Made by a program: the position numbers and the translations under genes | The notes under the pieces: generated by a model | The model's database searches: none | What the model was told of the DNA's origin: nothing | What the model saw: only the letters and a program-made list of their open reading frames with translations | Shown: positions 20,701 through 28,315 of the stretch, piece after piece | Layout of the letters: each line of letters opens with the position of its first letter | Numbering within the stretch: the stretch's first letter is position 1 | From: an uncultured Clostridia bacterium | GTDB lineage: Bacteria; Bacillota; Clostridia; TANB77; UBA1234 | Direction of reading: 5' to 3' | Length of the DNA: 64,000 bases | Assembly (NCBI GenBank): GCA_934132775.1 | Contig: CAKPAA010000009.1 | Coordinates: 7,696-71,695, forward strand

Positions 20701-23700
20701 ACTCCAGTTGAATCTAATTGATTTGTTTTGTTCACAGTTGGCTTTGCACTATCTACTTTTGAAACTGTAATTGTTTTTGTTGTAGCATTTCTAAGTATAT
20801 CCGCAACAGTTATTTCATACTCTTTTCCAAGTTCGTCTGCTCCGATATTTGGTGCAAATTCAAGAGAGTATGCTCTTGTTGTACTGTCCACAGAGGCCGT
20901 TCCAGTATACACAGTAGCTTTTGTTGCTTTATCCTTCATTGTTATATTAACTGATGAACAATAATTTTCTGTGCCCGTAATTTTAATTAAGCAGTTGGTA
21001 CTCCAACCGTCTTTTATCAATAATTTTTTAACATCTATATTTTCTATAACTGGTTTTACATTTTCAGGAGCTACATTAAAGTTTTCTGTTATATGCCAAG
21101 CAGCTCCATCGGCAGTTTTTGCTTTAATTCCAACTGACATATGAACAGAATTTTCTACCCCACTATTTGCCTTAAATTCACCTTCAACAATTGTTTTACC
21201 ATCTCGTGTACTAATTTTTTTATTTACAATAGTACCTAAATTAGGGACAATCCAGTATGTATCACTTATATCTACAAATTCACGTGCAGGCACAAACTCT
21301 ATTTTAGCCTTCCAATATCCATCTTCAATATACTCAATTGCATAATTGTCTACTGTTCCTATTGCTTGCCCACAATTCTTACATTTGAACTCTCCATTTT
21401 TTGCCCAACCAGAATTTGTGTGATATGCAATAGTTAAATTGCCATTACATATCGCACATTTTCCTAAATTGCTACAAGATAATGTATTTCCATTTTCATC
21501 AACACACTTTTCACTAAATCCTGTTTCTCCACACTTTTTACAAGATTTGTGATGAAAATATTCATATGTATTTGTAACTAGCCCATCACCATATGTGTGT
21601 TCTCTTGTATTTTCACTACTATATTGATAACCACAACTACATATATGAACTTGCTTGTTATATCTAGAACAACTTTCACCCATTGTCCAATACTCTTTTG
21701 TATATGTATGTGCAACTTTTTCTCCAATTACTTTCTGACAAACTTTACACTCTTGCCAATGGTAATTTTCATTATACTTATCTATTGCGTAGTCACTACA
21801 ATTATGGTTTTCACTTGCACCATATGGATTTATTCCTGTAACATCAACCGTTGTCTTTCCGATATATATCAAGAAAGTAACTTCTTTTGTTCCTGTATAT
21901 GCACCTTTACCAGTTATAATAACTGTTGCAACACCAGACTCAGTATTTTCTTTATATGAAACTTCATAATCTGCATCTTTTATTAACTTGCTTGTTCCAT
22001 CTTTTACTGTTGGCTCTGGAGTTATTCCTATACCTGTATACTTATATTTCTCGTTTGGTAATGTCACTGTAAGCTCTGAAACATCAGTTTTATCCGCATT
22101 AAAATATTTAACTTCACTAATATTCCCAGCTCCATCTTTTGCCCAAATATAATATCTTCCCGATGTTGTTGGAGTATATGTAATAGTTAGTTCTCTAACT
22201 GTTGTAACGTTATTCCAATTACTATCATTTTCACTTGGTGCCGTATCACTCCTTGTAACTTGCCATCCAACTATTCCCGCTCCACTATCTTTTAAAGTAA
22301 TTGTCATCGGTTGGTTTTTAACCCCTTCTAATTCGCATTCAATAGTTGGTTTGGTATTATCTAAATTATATATTCTTAACTGTTCAACTGTTTCATTTCC
22401 AGCTGCATCAACTAAATATACATTTGCTGTTACAAAACCTTTTACATTTCCAGTAAAGGTATATTCTCTTTTGTTTAAAGCTGGTGTTACAGATGTATCT
22501 ATTTCAGTTATTCCATAATCATCGACAAATCCATTTGCATCCTGAAATTTAATTTTTGCAATATTACTTCCCTCATCCGTCGCAATAATTGTAAAATCTT
22601 TTATCTTACTCCAATTAGTTGCAGTTGTCCAAGCACCAGTTGAATCCAATTGATTTGTCTTATTCACACTTGGTTTCACACTATCTACTTTTGAAACAGT
22701 AATTGTTTTTGTTGTAGTATTTCCAAGTATATCCGCAACAATTATTTCGTACTCTTTTCCAAGTTCGTCTGCTCCGATATTTGGCGCAAACTCAAGAGAG
22801 TACGCTCTCGTTGTGCTGTCCACGGAAGCACTGCCAGTGTATACAGTAGATCCAGTAGACTTATCTTTCATTGTTATATTAACAGATGAGCAATAATTTT
22901 CTGTGCCTGAAATCGTAATCTTTAAGTTCTTTGCCCAACCATTGCTTTCATTTGTTGCATTTGTGTCAATTGAATTTACTATTGGTGCAATAACTTCAGG
23001 TAACAAACTAGCATATATACCAATATTACTTTGCACATTACTTCCATCATAATTTATATATGCATTAAACAATACAAATTGTTGTATCATTTCAATATCA
23101 TTGTTATATTTACAGTCTGTTGATATAGTTATGATATTATCATTTAATGTATAATCAAAACTCTCACTAGTTCCAACATTATCATTATAAAAACGTGGTT
23201 TATTTATAATAACACAATTGGTTGCATTTTTCATTAGTACAATTTTAGCTTCTAGAGACATCTTTCCATCTGAGCCACGAACTATATTTAAAGTTGATTT
23301 ATCTATATCTATAATTTTTTCTCTACATCCATCACAAATTCCTGCATTATATGAATGAGTTAATTCATTATACGTTGTACCAACCGAATGTCCAGCAGAG
23401 ACCCAACTTCCACATATAGCACAAGTTCCAGATTTTTTAGTAACACAACTTAAGACATTATTGTTTTGATCTACGTGCTCTTCCATAGTTCCAACAAAAT
23501 CTCTGCAATCTCTACATTCCTTTATATGAATAATATTATTAGCTACGTATCCCACATTCTTATGTTCTCTCGTATTCTCCGTTTCATAAGTATATCCACA
23601 ACTACAAATATGTACAAGTTTATTATTTGCACTACAACTATCTCCCATTGTCCAATACTCTTTTGTATATGTATGCGCAACTTTTTCTCCAATTACTTTC

Positions 23701-24365
23701 TGGCAAACTTTACATTCTTGCCAATGATAATTATCATCATGCTTATCTATTGCATAATCACTGCAATTATGATTTTCACTTGCACCATATGGATTTATTC
23801 CTGTAACATCTATTATGGTACTATTTAATGACATAACTTCAATCAATTTTTCAGCTGTCTCATCAGCATCATTTGCAAGAACCACAATGGCTATATCGTT
23901 TTGTACATTCATTGAAACAGCATCTGCACTATCTATTTTCCCTTCTGATGTTAAAATTTCACTTCTTGACTTAAATTTTTCAAATATGCCTACTTCGTCA
24001 TCTTTTTTAGACAACTTTACAAGCCAAATTTCTGAATATTCATTTTCATCTTCACTAATAGCTACCCTTTTTTCAAGTCCCTTATATGCATCTAAATCAA
24101 GTAATTTATTAGCATTTGTATCCGAAATCCCTTTTAAATTTTGAAGTTTATAATCTCTCATATTTTGCATTGTTTTATTCAAATTAGTATTATTATTAAG
24201 TGGTTCCATCCCTGAATTTGCAATATTCCCACCTATTAGAAAAGCCGATTGTAACTTCTCGTTTTTTATTATTTGTTGAGTTGTAATAATAGATCCCAGC
24301 ACCACAATAACAAGCGAAACAGTGATACTAATTAATAAAATTCTTTTTCTTTCGTTTAATTTCAT
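14769..24365 (-). CDS. 3198-residue anchored surface protein with four long tandem units
   Basis: The start is ATG 24365 with GGGAG upstream; the frame reaches 24383 but that ATG lies inside the ribosome site. Residues about 9-31 form one hydrophobic segment (signal anchor). Four units follow, beginning near VTGINPYG at about 23,810, 21,845, 19,910 and 17,945, with periods of 1965, 1932 and 1965 bp (655, 644, 655 residues). Each unit has a Cys-rich block with paired CxxC motifs (HWQECKVCQK, HICSCGY, ECRDCRDF, CAICG), Ig-like strands with TENYCSSVNITMKDK, and a GAYTGTKEVTF-type beta domain. The C-terminal 500 residues are further Ig-like domains ending RLTIKP; no LPXTG motif. It probably faces the outside, with zinc-ribbon-like folds. 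Several blocks are nearly identical in DNA between non-adjacent units. No in-frame CGG seen. Confidence 0.85.
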   Translation of the reverse strand: MKLNERKRILLISITVSLVIVVLGSIITTQQIIKNEKLQSAFLIGGNIANSGMEPLNNNTNLNKTMQNMRDYKLQNLKGISDTNANKLLDLDAYKGLEKRVAISEDENEYSEIWLVKLSKKDDEVGIFEKFKSRSEILTSEGKIDSADAVSMNVQNDIAIVVLANDADETAEKLIEVMSLNSTIIDVTGINPYGASENHNCSDYAIDKHDDNYHWQECKVCQKVIGEKVAHTYTKEYWTMGDSCSANNKLVHICSCGYTYETENTREHKNVGYVANNIIHIKECRDCRDFVGTMEEHVDQNNNVLSCVTKKSGTCAICGSWVSAGHSVGTTYNELTHSYNAGICDGCREKIIDIDKSTLNIVRGSDGKMSLEAKIVLMKNATNCVIINKPRFYNDNVGTSESFDYTLNDNIITISTDCKYNNDIEMIQQFVLFNAYINYDGSNVQSNIGIYASLLPEVIAPIVNSIDTNATNESNGWAKNLKITISGTENYCSSVNITMKDKSTGSTVYTGSASVDSTTRAYSLEFAPNIGADELGKEYEIIVADILGNTTTKTITVSKVDSVKPSVNKTNQLDSTGAWTTATNWSKIKDFTIIATDEGSNIAKIKFQDANGFVDDYGITEIDTSVTPALNKREYTFTGNVKGFVTANVYLVDAAGNETVEQLRIYNLDNTKPTIECELEGVKNQPMTITLKDSGAGIVGWQVTRSDTAPSENDSNWNNVTTVRELTITYTPTTSGRYYIWAKDGAGNISEVKYFNADKTDVSELTVTLPNEKYKYTGIGITPEPTVKDGTSKLIKDADYEVSYKENTESGVATVIITGKGAYTGTKEVTFLIYIGKTTVDVTGINPYGASENHNCSDYAIDKYNENYHWQECKVCQKVIGEKVAHTYTKEYWTMGESCSRYNKQVHICSCGYQYSSENTREHTYGDGLVTNTYEYFHHKSCKKCGETGFSEKCVDENGNTLSCSNLGKCAICNGNLTIAYHTNSGWAKNGEFKCKNCGQAIGTVDNYAIEYIEDGYWKAKIEFVPAREFVDISDTYWIVPNLGTIVNKKISTRDGKTIVEGEFKANSGVENSVHMSVGIKAKTADGAAWHITENFNVAPENVKPVIENIDVKKLLIKDGWSTNCLIKITGTENYCSSVNITMKDKATKATVYTGTASVDSTTRAYSLEFAPNIGADELGKEYEITVADILRNATTKTITVSKVDSAKPTVNKTNQLDSTGVWATATNWSKIKDFTIIATDEGSNIAKIKFQDANGFVDDYGITEIDTSVTPALNKREYTFTGNVKGFVTANVYLVDAAGNETVEQLRIYNLDNTKPTIECELEGVKNQPMTITLKDSGAGIVGWQVTRSDTAPSENDSNWNNVTTVRELTITYTPTTSGRYYVWAKDVAGNINEVKYFNADKTDVSELTVTLPNEKYKYTGIGITPEPAVKDGTSKLIKDADYEVSYKENTESGVATVIITGKGSYVGTKEVTFLIYVDRTIIDVTGINPYGVGENHNCSDYAIDKYDENYHWQECKVCQKVIGEKVAHTYTKEYWTMGDSCSSNNKLVHICSCGYTYETENTREHKNIGYSANNFIHIKECKDCRDFIGTAEQHVDKDNNVLSCVTGKAGNCAICGSWVASGHSVGTTYNGLTGSYNAGTCDGCGEKIIDIDNSTLNIVRGSDGKMSLEAKIVLMKNATNCVLINTSRFYNDTVGTSESFDYTLNDNIITISTDCKYNDGIETIQQFVLFNAYINYGGSDVQSNIGIYASLLPEVIAPTVNSLDINSTNESNGWAKNLKIIISGTENYCSSVNITMKDKSTGSTVYTGSASVDSTTRAYSLEFAPNIGADELGKEYEIIVADILGNTTTKTITVSKVDSVKPSVNKTNQLDSTGAWTTATNWSKIKDFTIIATDEGSNIAKIKFQDANGFVDDYGITEIDTSVTPALNKREYTFTGNVKGFVTANVYLVDEAGNEAVEQLKIYNLDNIAPTIECKLEVVKNQPTTITLKDSGSGIVGWQITRSDTAPSENDSNWNNVTAVNRLTITYTPTTLGRYYIWAKDAVGNVNEVKYFDANKTDVSELEVTLPNDKFEYTGFEITPKPTVKDGGMTLKEGTDYDISYIDNVEPGVATVIITCKGAYTGTKEVTFLIYIGKTTVDVTGINPYGASENHNCSDYAIDKYNENYHWQECKVCQKVIGEKVAHTYTKEYWTMGESCSPSNKLVHTCECGWSYKTDNYRTHNIFMNGNLAYHVKDCRDCLNYGGTPEKHYNENGILGCSTGVSGICSVCGAYIPGDAHQTSNSYNFTNNTFWGTECTACGKELVENQTYTITYDETKFYIDMKLTYTVTLANITNTIVSFYNPNYGDITNSYYTVDNNTIYYHLEGSAKPEIQETVVVQYVISGEDSNGIGYTFLNAVHLNPDGIAPEISDISSIESSSSDWNTNYTLTVSGTENYCSSVNITMKDKATGSTVYTGTASVDSTTRAYSLEFAPNIGADELGKEYEITVADTLRNTTIKTITVSKVDSVKPSVSKANQLDSTGAWATATGWSKTKDFTIIATDEGSQIARIKFQDANGFKDIYGVTDRDTSTNPIKNIREYIFTGDVYGFVTANVYIIDAAGNETVEQLRIYNLDNTAPSIEYSGKLMRNKEFSITLKDAGSGVSAWQVTTTNTEPTSGWTSVTTAKEVTVKYTPNALGKYYIWAKDAVGNVSLAKEVDVDKADIDEVTVELGKYTYIFENKQIKPKEIVKDGETVLTKGVDYEVSYGPNFDVGKGSVTITGKGMYEGSKSVLFDITPAPMAGYVTINGINKCGETLSVDTSGIIPTGCSFSYKWYTNSDGITTGGTAIGGATASKYVPEYADIGKYIYVEVTASKKNYITATFADVTDKTVNKYDTVVGDINRKPTIRFEQKQVAIDEVEITAIIKSVNTISRISVNNVVIDRSEYAGTLTKENYEMTVTLRYKVLVNGVYNFEVEDELGNVVSDKINVSTIINKAPAISYQKYNATYFEGAKIVFESDIPVRIKSPEQYEDDGITFDTKYYATKITTRIAEGKDMLVDKTFEFESDKQVMLSVTVQAPIYTKNFYIRTAKESTSPINVTVSEACSLAEGMSNSKALVGNKVEQYYGTRSNTKVNVATGKDLDVAQVLGASAKTSSIDTKGILNETPATENVATSNGSYMNSNVTGVYTKTTGMLDTDNLDTNSTEKYNTFRLTIKP
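16800..23830 (-). repeat. Four tandem in-frame repeats of about 1.95 kb inside the surface protein gene
   Basis: An anchor site in the Cys-rich block recurs at 17896, 19861, 21793 and 23758, giving periods of 1965, 1932 and 1965 bp, all multiples of three. About 400 bp at 18603-19010 is almost base-for-base identical to 22497-22910, two units away. The block 20225-20600 matches 22165-22540, the adjacent unit. The pattern is mosaic rather than a uniform gradient of divergence. Confidence 0.85.
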
Positions 24366-24960
24366 TACAAACTCTCCCTTCAAAGTTTATTCAATAAAAA
24401 ATGTGTGCTAATAACAAATTTTAAATCTATCAAATTATTTCTTTAAATATTGCATTTAAAAAATATCAACATTACTTATGAAAATTATAGTCTGAAGTTA
24501 AGACTTTGTAAACACACGCACGCGTGCATATATAGTAATAAGTAGGGTTTGAAAGATTTGCTAAGACTAAAAGCACTTACGGAAGTACTTTTTAACATAT
24601 TAACACTATAAATAAATTGAATTGAATATTAAATTTGTGTTACTATTTTGTTACAAATTAGTTACAAGATATGTAATGCTTTTGTAATATTTAATACAAA
24701 TTTGTATTTCCGTAGGTTATTCATTTGATCTAAATATTTTTATTTTGAATAAATTGGAATTTTAAATACAGATATAAAAATAAAGTCTACGTATATTGAT
24801 TTTTCATATACATAGACTCTAAATTATTTTCATTCAATAATAATTTAAAATAATATTCTATTTTATTCTTAGTTAATCCTTTAATTCTGTTAATTATTTT
24901 TTCATTTTAATTATATTTTTAATACGTACAACTACTGATTTTTGGCATTACCTGCCTATT
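24366..24960. other. Intergenic stretch with a minus-strand terminator hairpin
   Basis: It holds the leader of the 3198-residue protein and the end of the thymidylate kinase transcript. A 13-bp hairpin (24784-24796 with 24806-24818) followed by TTATTTTTATAT on the minus strand is a likely terminator of the kinase mRNA. The motif (C/T)TACGGAA(A/G)TAC occurs once on each strand (about 24577 and about 24703). No gene or known riboswitch was recognised. Confidence 0.5.
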
Positions 24961-25641
24961 TTATTTTTCTTCAAATTCTTTCTTTACGATTTTATAAATC
25001 TCTTCGTGTATATCTTCTATTGTTCTAATATTTCCATCTTCATCAACACAGTTAATGATATTCCAATTAAATTTTTCGGCTATCCAAATAGAATTTTCAT
25101 AAGCTCTTTTTAAATATTCTTCATCTTCTTCGTGAATATCTCTAGTGCCAGAAGATGTCGTGCCTCTGGCCTTTTTTAGTTCTTTTACTTTTTCAAAAGG
25201 CATTTTAAGCATTATAACCTTATCCTCTTTGGGAATTTGTAGTGTTCCAACTTCAAAATCGTACAACCAACTTATAAACTTTTCTTTCTCTTCTTGTGTT
25301 TCCAACTTGCAAGCTTGGTGTAAGATATTAGAAGTTATGTATCTTGCAAATAATACGTTTCCCCCATCTCTATATGTTTTGCCCCAATCTTTTGTTTTAT
25401 ATGAATGATATCTATCCAAAGCATAAAATGTTGAAGCTGTTTTAGCACTCACGTCACTTGGATGCAATCCATATGTACCTGCCAAATATTCCTTCACAAA
25501 GAAACAACTTCCAGAATCATAATCAGGGAAACTATCAGTTGAAAATTTAATATTCTCATTTTTTAATCGTTCACACAATTTCTCATATTGTGTTGATTTT
25601 CCACTGCAATCTGTTCCTTCAATAACAACTATCTTACCCAT
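24961..25641 (-). CDS. tmk: Thymidylate kinase
   Basis: Phosphorylates dTMP to dTDP for DNA synthesis. The start is ATG 25641, with TTGGAGG seven bases upstream; the longer frame to 25692 has no ribosome site. The 226-residue protein begins KIVVIEGTDCSGKST (P-loop). It keeps the thymidylate-kinase DR(Y/F) motif as LDRYHSY, preceded by a region that binds the nucleotide. It is slightly longer than typical Tmk (about 205-215) and carries an insert around EEKEKFISWLYDFE, as in the variant clostridial form. It is monocistronic with a terminator at 24784-24818. Confidence 0.88.
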   Translation of the reverse strand: MGKIVVIEGTDCSGKSTQYEKLCERLKNENIKFSTDSFPDYDSGSCFFVKEYLAGTYGLHPSDVSAKTASTFYALDRYHSYKTKDWGKTYRDGGNVLFARYITSNILHQACKLETQEEKEKFISWLYDFEVGTLQIPKEDKVIMLKMPFEKVKELKKARGTTSSGTRDIHEEDEEYLKRAYENSIWIAEKFNWNIINCVDEDGNIRTIEDIHEEIYKIVKKEFEEK

Positions 25642-25812
25642 TATAATACCTCCAAATATCTTATATTTTATTAAATAAAAGCACTGAAACATTGCAAGCT
25701 AAAAGAAATTCATCGTACAACTTTTCATATTAACAAACTTAAATTTCTTTTCACTGCCACGTCAATTATATCATAATGAATAATTGTTTGTGAGTAATTT
25801 GTAATTAAAAGC

Positions 25813-25840
25813 AAAAAAGATTTGCAAAGTAATTGCAAAC
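25813..25840 (-). terminator. Terminator after the tRNA-Phe gene
   Basis: Stem TTTGCAA/TTGCAAA (25821-25827 with 25833-25839) followed by a T-run on the minus strand (complement of the A-run at 25813-25818). It ends the tRNA-Val/Asp/Phe cluster. Confidence 0.7.
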
Positions 25841-25848
25841 CCTTTTAG

Positions 25849-25924
25849 TGGTGCCTATTCGCGGAATCGAACCACGGACACAGGGATTTTCAGTCCCTTG
25901 CTCTACCAACTGAGCTAAATAGGC
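25849..25924 (-). tRNA. tRNA-Phe (GAA)
   Basis: 76 nt with encoded CCA. Acceptor GCCTATT pairs with AATAGGC; the D-arm has GCTCAGTTGGTAGAGC; the anticodon loop is CTGAAAA; the T-arm has GGTTCGATTCC. Last gene of a three-tRNA cluster on the minus strand. Confidence 0.97.
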
Positions 25925-25974
25925 ATATATTAAATTCCTCTATAAAATAAAAATAACCATTTCATAAAATAAAA

Positions 25975-26051
25975 TGGCGACCTGAAAGGGGCTCGAACCC
26001 TCGACCTCTAGCGTGACAGGCTAGCGCTCTAACCAACTGAGCTATCAGGCC
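25975..26051 (-). tRNA. tRNA-Asp (GTC)
   Basis: 77 nt with encoded CCA. The anticodon loop CTGTCAC sits on the stem CTAGC/GCTAG; the T-arm has GGTTCGAGCCC. Middle gene of the cluster. Confidence 0.97.
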
Positions 26052-26103
26052 GTATACATTGCATAGCTTAATGTATTAAAGCCTGCAGTTCTTAAATAAA
26101 AAG

Positions 26104-26179
26104 TGGTGGGCACTATAGGGCTCGAACCTATGACCTCCTGCTTGTAAGGCAGATGCTCTCCCAGCTGAGCTAAGCGCCC
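26104..26179 (-). tRNA. tRNA-Val (TAC)
   Basis: 76 nt with encoded CCA. Acceptor GGGCGCT pairs with AGTGCCC; the anticodon loop CTTACAA gives TAC. First gene of the cluster as transcribed. Confidence 0.97.
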
Positions 26180-26588
26180 ACTTCCTATGTCCTTTCGACT
26201 CTCTTAGTATACTTTAAGTTTAGATATTTGTCAACAACTTTTTTAATATTTTTTGACGTTTTTTACGAATCTAGTTATATCAAGTATTACAAGTCAAAAA
26301 CATTCTATTTTGCTAATTAAAAAGATTCTTTTTGTACATTATTTTATTAAATAAAATCATTATATAAAAGTTTTCAGATTTAATAAATGTTTTTGTCGTT
26401 AAAAGAAAATAATTAAACTAAAATGAACCCTTCTTGTTATAACTCTTTATCTAACATTCTGGGTTCAGTTCATAAATTTTATCTTTTTTTAATTTCTTAT
26501 AAACTCTAATTTATTCTATAATTACTGACATAAAACTTTTGTAAATAATAATCATCAATTCATTAGTCAGTTTTTTATTTTACAACCA
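26180..26588. other. Intergenic stretch between prfA and the tRNA cluster
   Basis: The only structure seen is a wide hairpin (TGAACCC near 26424 with GGGTTCA near 26460) followed on the minus strand by TTTTAGTTTAATTATTTTC, a plausible prfA terminator. The rest is AT-rich leader of the tRNA cluster without a gene. Confidence 0.4.
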
Positions 26589-27644
26589 TTACTCTTCTGA
26601 TAATTTTGCAGCTCTATCAGCAGCATTTAATGCGTCTATCATCTCATCAATGTCACCATTTAAGAAAGAATCTACTTGATACATACTAAGCCCTATTCTG
26701 TGGTCTGTTATTCTTCCTTGTGGAAAATTGTATGTTCTTATCTTTTCTGACCTGTCTCCACTTCCAACTTGGCTTCTTCTTGCATCAGCTTGTTCTTTTG
26801 TTTGCTTTTCTAATTCCGCCTCATACAATTTAGCTCTAAGCATTGACATTGCTGTTTCTCTGTTTTGAATTTGTGAACGTTCTGTTTGACATTCAACAAC
26901 AACACCCGTTGGAATGTGTGTAATTCTTATTGCAGATTCTGTTTTATTGATATGTTGTCCACCAGCACCACTTGATCTAAATGTATCTACCTTCAAATCT
27001 GTTGGATTAATTTCAATTTCAACATCACTTACCTCTGGCAAAACTGCAACTGTTGCAGTTGAAGTATGAATCCTTCCGCTAGATTCAGTATCTGGAACTC
27101 TTTGTACTCTATGCACACCACTCTCAAATTTTAATCTGCTGTATGCTCCTTTACCAGTAATCATGAATGTAACTTCCTTAATTCCACCAAGCTCTGTTTC
27201 GTTTAAATTAACAACTTCAAGTTTCCAATGCTTCTTCTCTGCATACATACTATACATTCTAAATAAATCTGCTGCAAATAGTGAAGATTCTTCTCCACCA
27301 GCTCCACCTCTAATTTCAACTATAACGTTTTTATCATCATTTGGATCCTTTGGAACCAATAAAAGCTTTAATTCTTCTTCTATTTTAGGAAGTTTTTCTT
27401 TGTTTTCATCTAGTTCAGCTTGTGCTAGATCGTGCATTTCCTTATCGTTTAACATTTCTTTTAAATCTTCTATTGATTGCACAACTTTTTTATATTCTCT
27501 ATATTTATCTACTATATCAGCAATATCAGCATGTTCTTTCATCAGCTTTTGCCACTCTGTTTGGTTCGCAATCACCTCAGGATCACTAATCTTTTGATTT
27601 AATTCTTCATAACGTTTTTCAACATTTTCTAATTTATCAAACAT
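26589..27644 (-). CDS. prfA: Peptide chain release factor 1
   Basis: Releases the finished peptide at UAA and UAG. The 351-residue protein has an N-terminal helical domain, the stop-codon recognition region, and the catalytic GAGGQH loop followed by NKTESAIRITH. Its length is normal for RF1 (about 355). The start ATG 27644 has AAGGTGG upstream. The presence of standard RF1, together with TAA, TAG and TGA all used as stops in the window, argues that stop-codon meaning is unchanged. No in-frame CGG seen. Confidence 0.97.
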   Translation of the reverse strand: MFDKLENVEKRYEELNQKISDPEVIANQTEWQKLMKEHADIADIVDKYREYKKVVQSIEDLKEMLNDKEMHDLAQAELDENKEKLPKIEEELKLLLVPKDPNDDKNVIVEIRGGAGGEESSLFAADLFRMYSMYAEKKHWKLEVVNLNETELGGIKEVTFMITGKGAYSRLKFESGVHRVQRVPDTESSGRIHTSTATVAVLPEVSDVEIEINPTDLKVDTFRSSGAGGQHINKTESAIRITHIPTGVVVECQTERSQIQNRETAMSMLRAKLYEAELEKQTKEQADARRSQVGSGDRSEKIRTYNFPQGRITDHRIGLSMYQVDSFLNGDIDEMIDALNAADRAAKLSEE

Positions 27645-27713
27645 TTTATTTATCCACCTTTTTATATTTTTTCACTCTATGTATTATATTACAGTTTTAT
27701 GTAATTTGCAATC

Positions 27714-27742
27714 AAAAAAAAGACAGCAATTGCCGTCTTTTT
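27714..27742. terminator. Palindromic terminator AAAGACAGCAATTGCCGTCTTT
   Basis: A nearly perfect palindrome flanked by an A-run and a T-run, so it can stop transcripts in both directions. It lies between prfA and the two foreign-looking small membrane genes. Confidence 0.7.
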
Positions 27743-27753
27743 TGAGGTTCTAT

Positions 27754-27792
27754 GTTCTTGATTTGCTTATTTTAAATAAACAAATCAAGAAC
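27754..27792. repeat. 12-bp perfect inverted repeat overlapping a gene end
   Basis: GTTCTTGATTTG (27754-27765) and CAAATCAAGAAC (27781-27792). The right arm lies inside the last codons of the 63-residue gene, and that gene's stop codon is in the loop. It may act as an early terminator or mark the edge of an inserted segment. Confidence 0.5.
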
Positions 27793-27963
27793 GTTAATGA
27801 GAAGCCAAACGGCTAAAAGTCGCTTTATCAGCCACCAGACGCCGTACCGACCTCCGCTGAGCACCCGTACTAAGGTACCGATAAGAATCAACACCATTAC
27901 CTTGCCGTCAAGCGACAGGTACATAAACCTGTCTAGCAGTACGGAAAAACCATTTGCCAGCAT
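27772..27963 (-). CDS. Small membrane protein of foreign composition (63 aa)
   Basis: The start is ATG 27963 (MLANGFSV) with GGGAAGTG upstream; the frame runs on to 28089 but overlaps the gene before it. Two hydrophobic segments (GKVMVLILIGTLV and LLAVWLLINVLDLFI) surround a basic GGRYGVWWLIKR loop. Not recognised. Codon use is GC-rich (CTG, GTC, ACC, GGC) and it contains two in-frame CGG codons, which native genes here lack. If CGG is not read as Arg in this cell the product would be cut short. It is five bases after the previous gene, so the two form a small operon. Confidence 0.55.
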   Translation of the reverse strand: MLANGFSVLLDRFMYLSLDGKVMVLILIGTLVRVLSGGRYGVWWLIKRLLAVWLLINVLDLFI

Positions 27964-27968
27964 ATACG

Positions 27969-28238
27969 TCACTTCCCTTTCTTTTTTCGCGGTACTGGTT
28001 GTCCCAGCAAAATAAATGCAAGACACAGTATAATAATTACTATGACCTGCGTGGATGTCGGAAATATCATTCCAAACATCTTGAAACAACCGGCTGTTAC
28101 CAGCAAGCTGATATACATACCAACTGCTTTGGCAACCCGTCTCCCAAGCACCAGTCTCGTGAGACAGACAATCAAGAAAATGGCAAACACGAATCCGTTT
28201 GTTGCCACTTTCAAAATGACATTAGCCATCGCGCTCAT
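27969..28238 (-). CDS. Small membrane protein of foreign composition (89 aa)
   Basis: The start is ATG 28238 (MSAMANV) with AGGGAGG nine bases upstream. It has two to three hydrophobic segments (FVFAIFLIVCL, GMYISLLVTAGCF, VIVIIILCLAFILL) and a basic tail PRKKKGK. Not recognised. Driven by a near-consensus promoter at 28276-28304. Codon use is richer in GC than the neighbours and includes one in-frame CGG (after GGG AGA). Probably recent transfer. Confidence 0.55.
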   Translation of the reverse strand: MSAMANVILKVATNGFVFAIFLIVCLTRLVLGRRVAKAVGMYISLLVTAGCFKMFGMIFPTSTQVIVIIILCLAFILLGQPVPRKKKGK

Positions 28239-28275
28239 ACAAGCGAACCTCCCTAAAATTCTATTTTGCAATTTC

Positions 28276-28304
28276 ATTTTACAACATTTTTGGCCTTATG
28301 TCAA
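28276..28304 (-). promoter_or_regulatory. Strong sigma-A promoter of the small membrane gene pair
   Basis: TTGACA (plus 28299-28304), 17-bp spacer, TAAAAT (plus 28276-28281). The -35 box is a perfect match. Confidence 0.75.
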
Positions 28305-28315
28305 CTTAATATTTC

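Noticed and set aside
14769..24365. CRISPR-like or transposon repeats in the 1.95 kb array
   Set aside because: Repeats are long, coding and in frame, with no short direct repeat-spacer pattern or transposase.
24500..24620. c-di-GMP or other riboswitch upstream of the surface protein
   Set aside because: Some GCAAA-like words occur, but the conserved core and pairing of GEMM-type riboswitches are absent.
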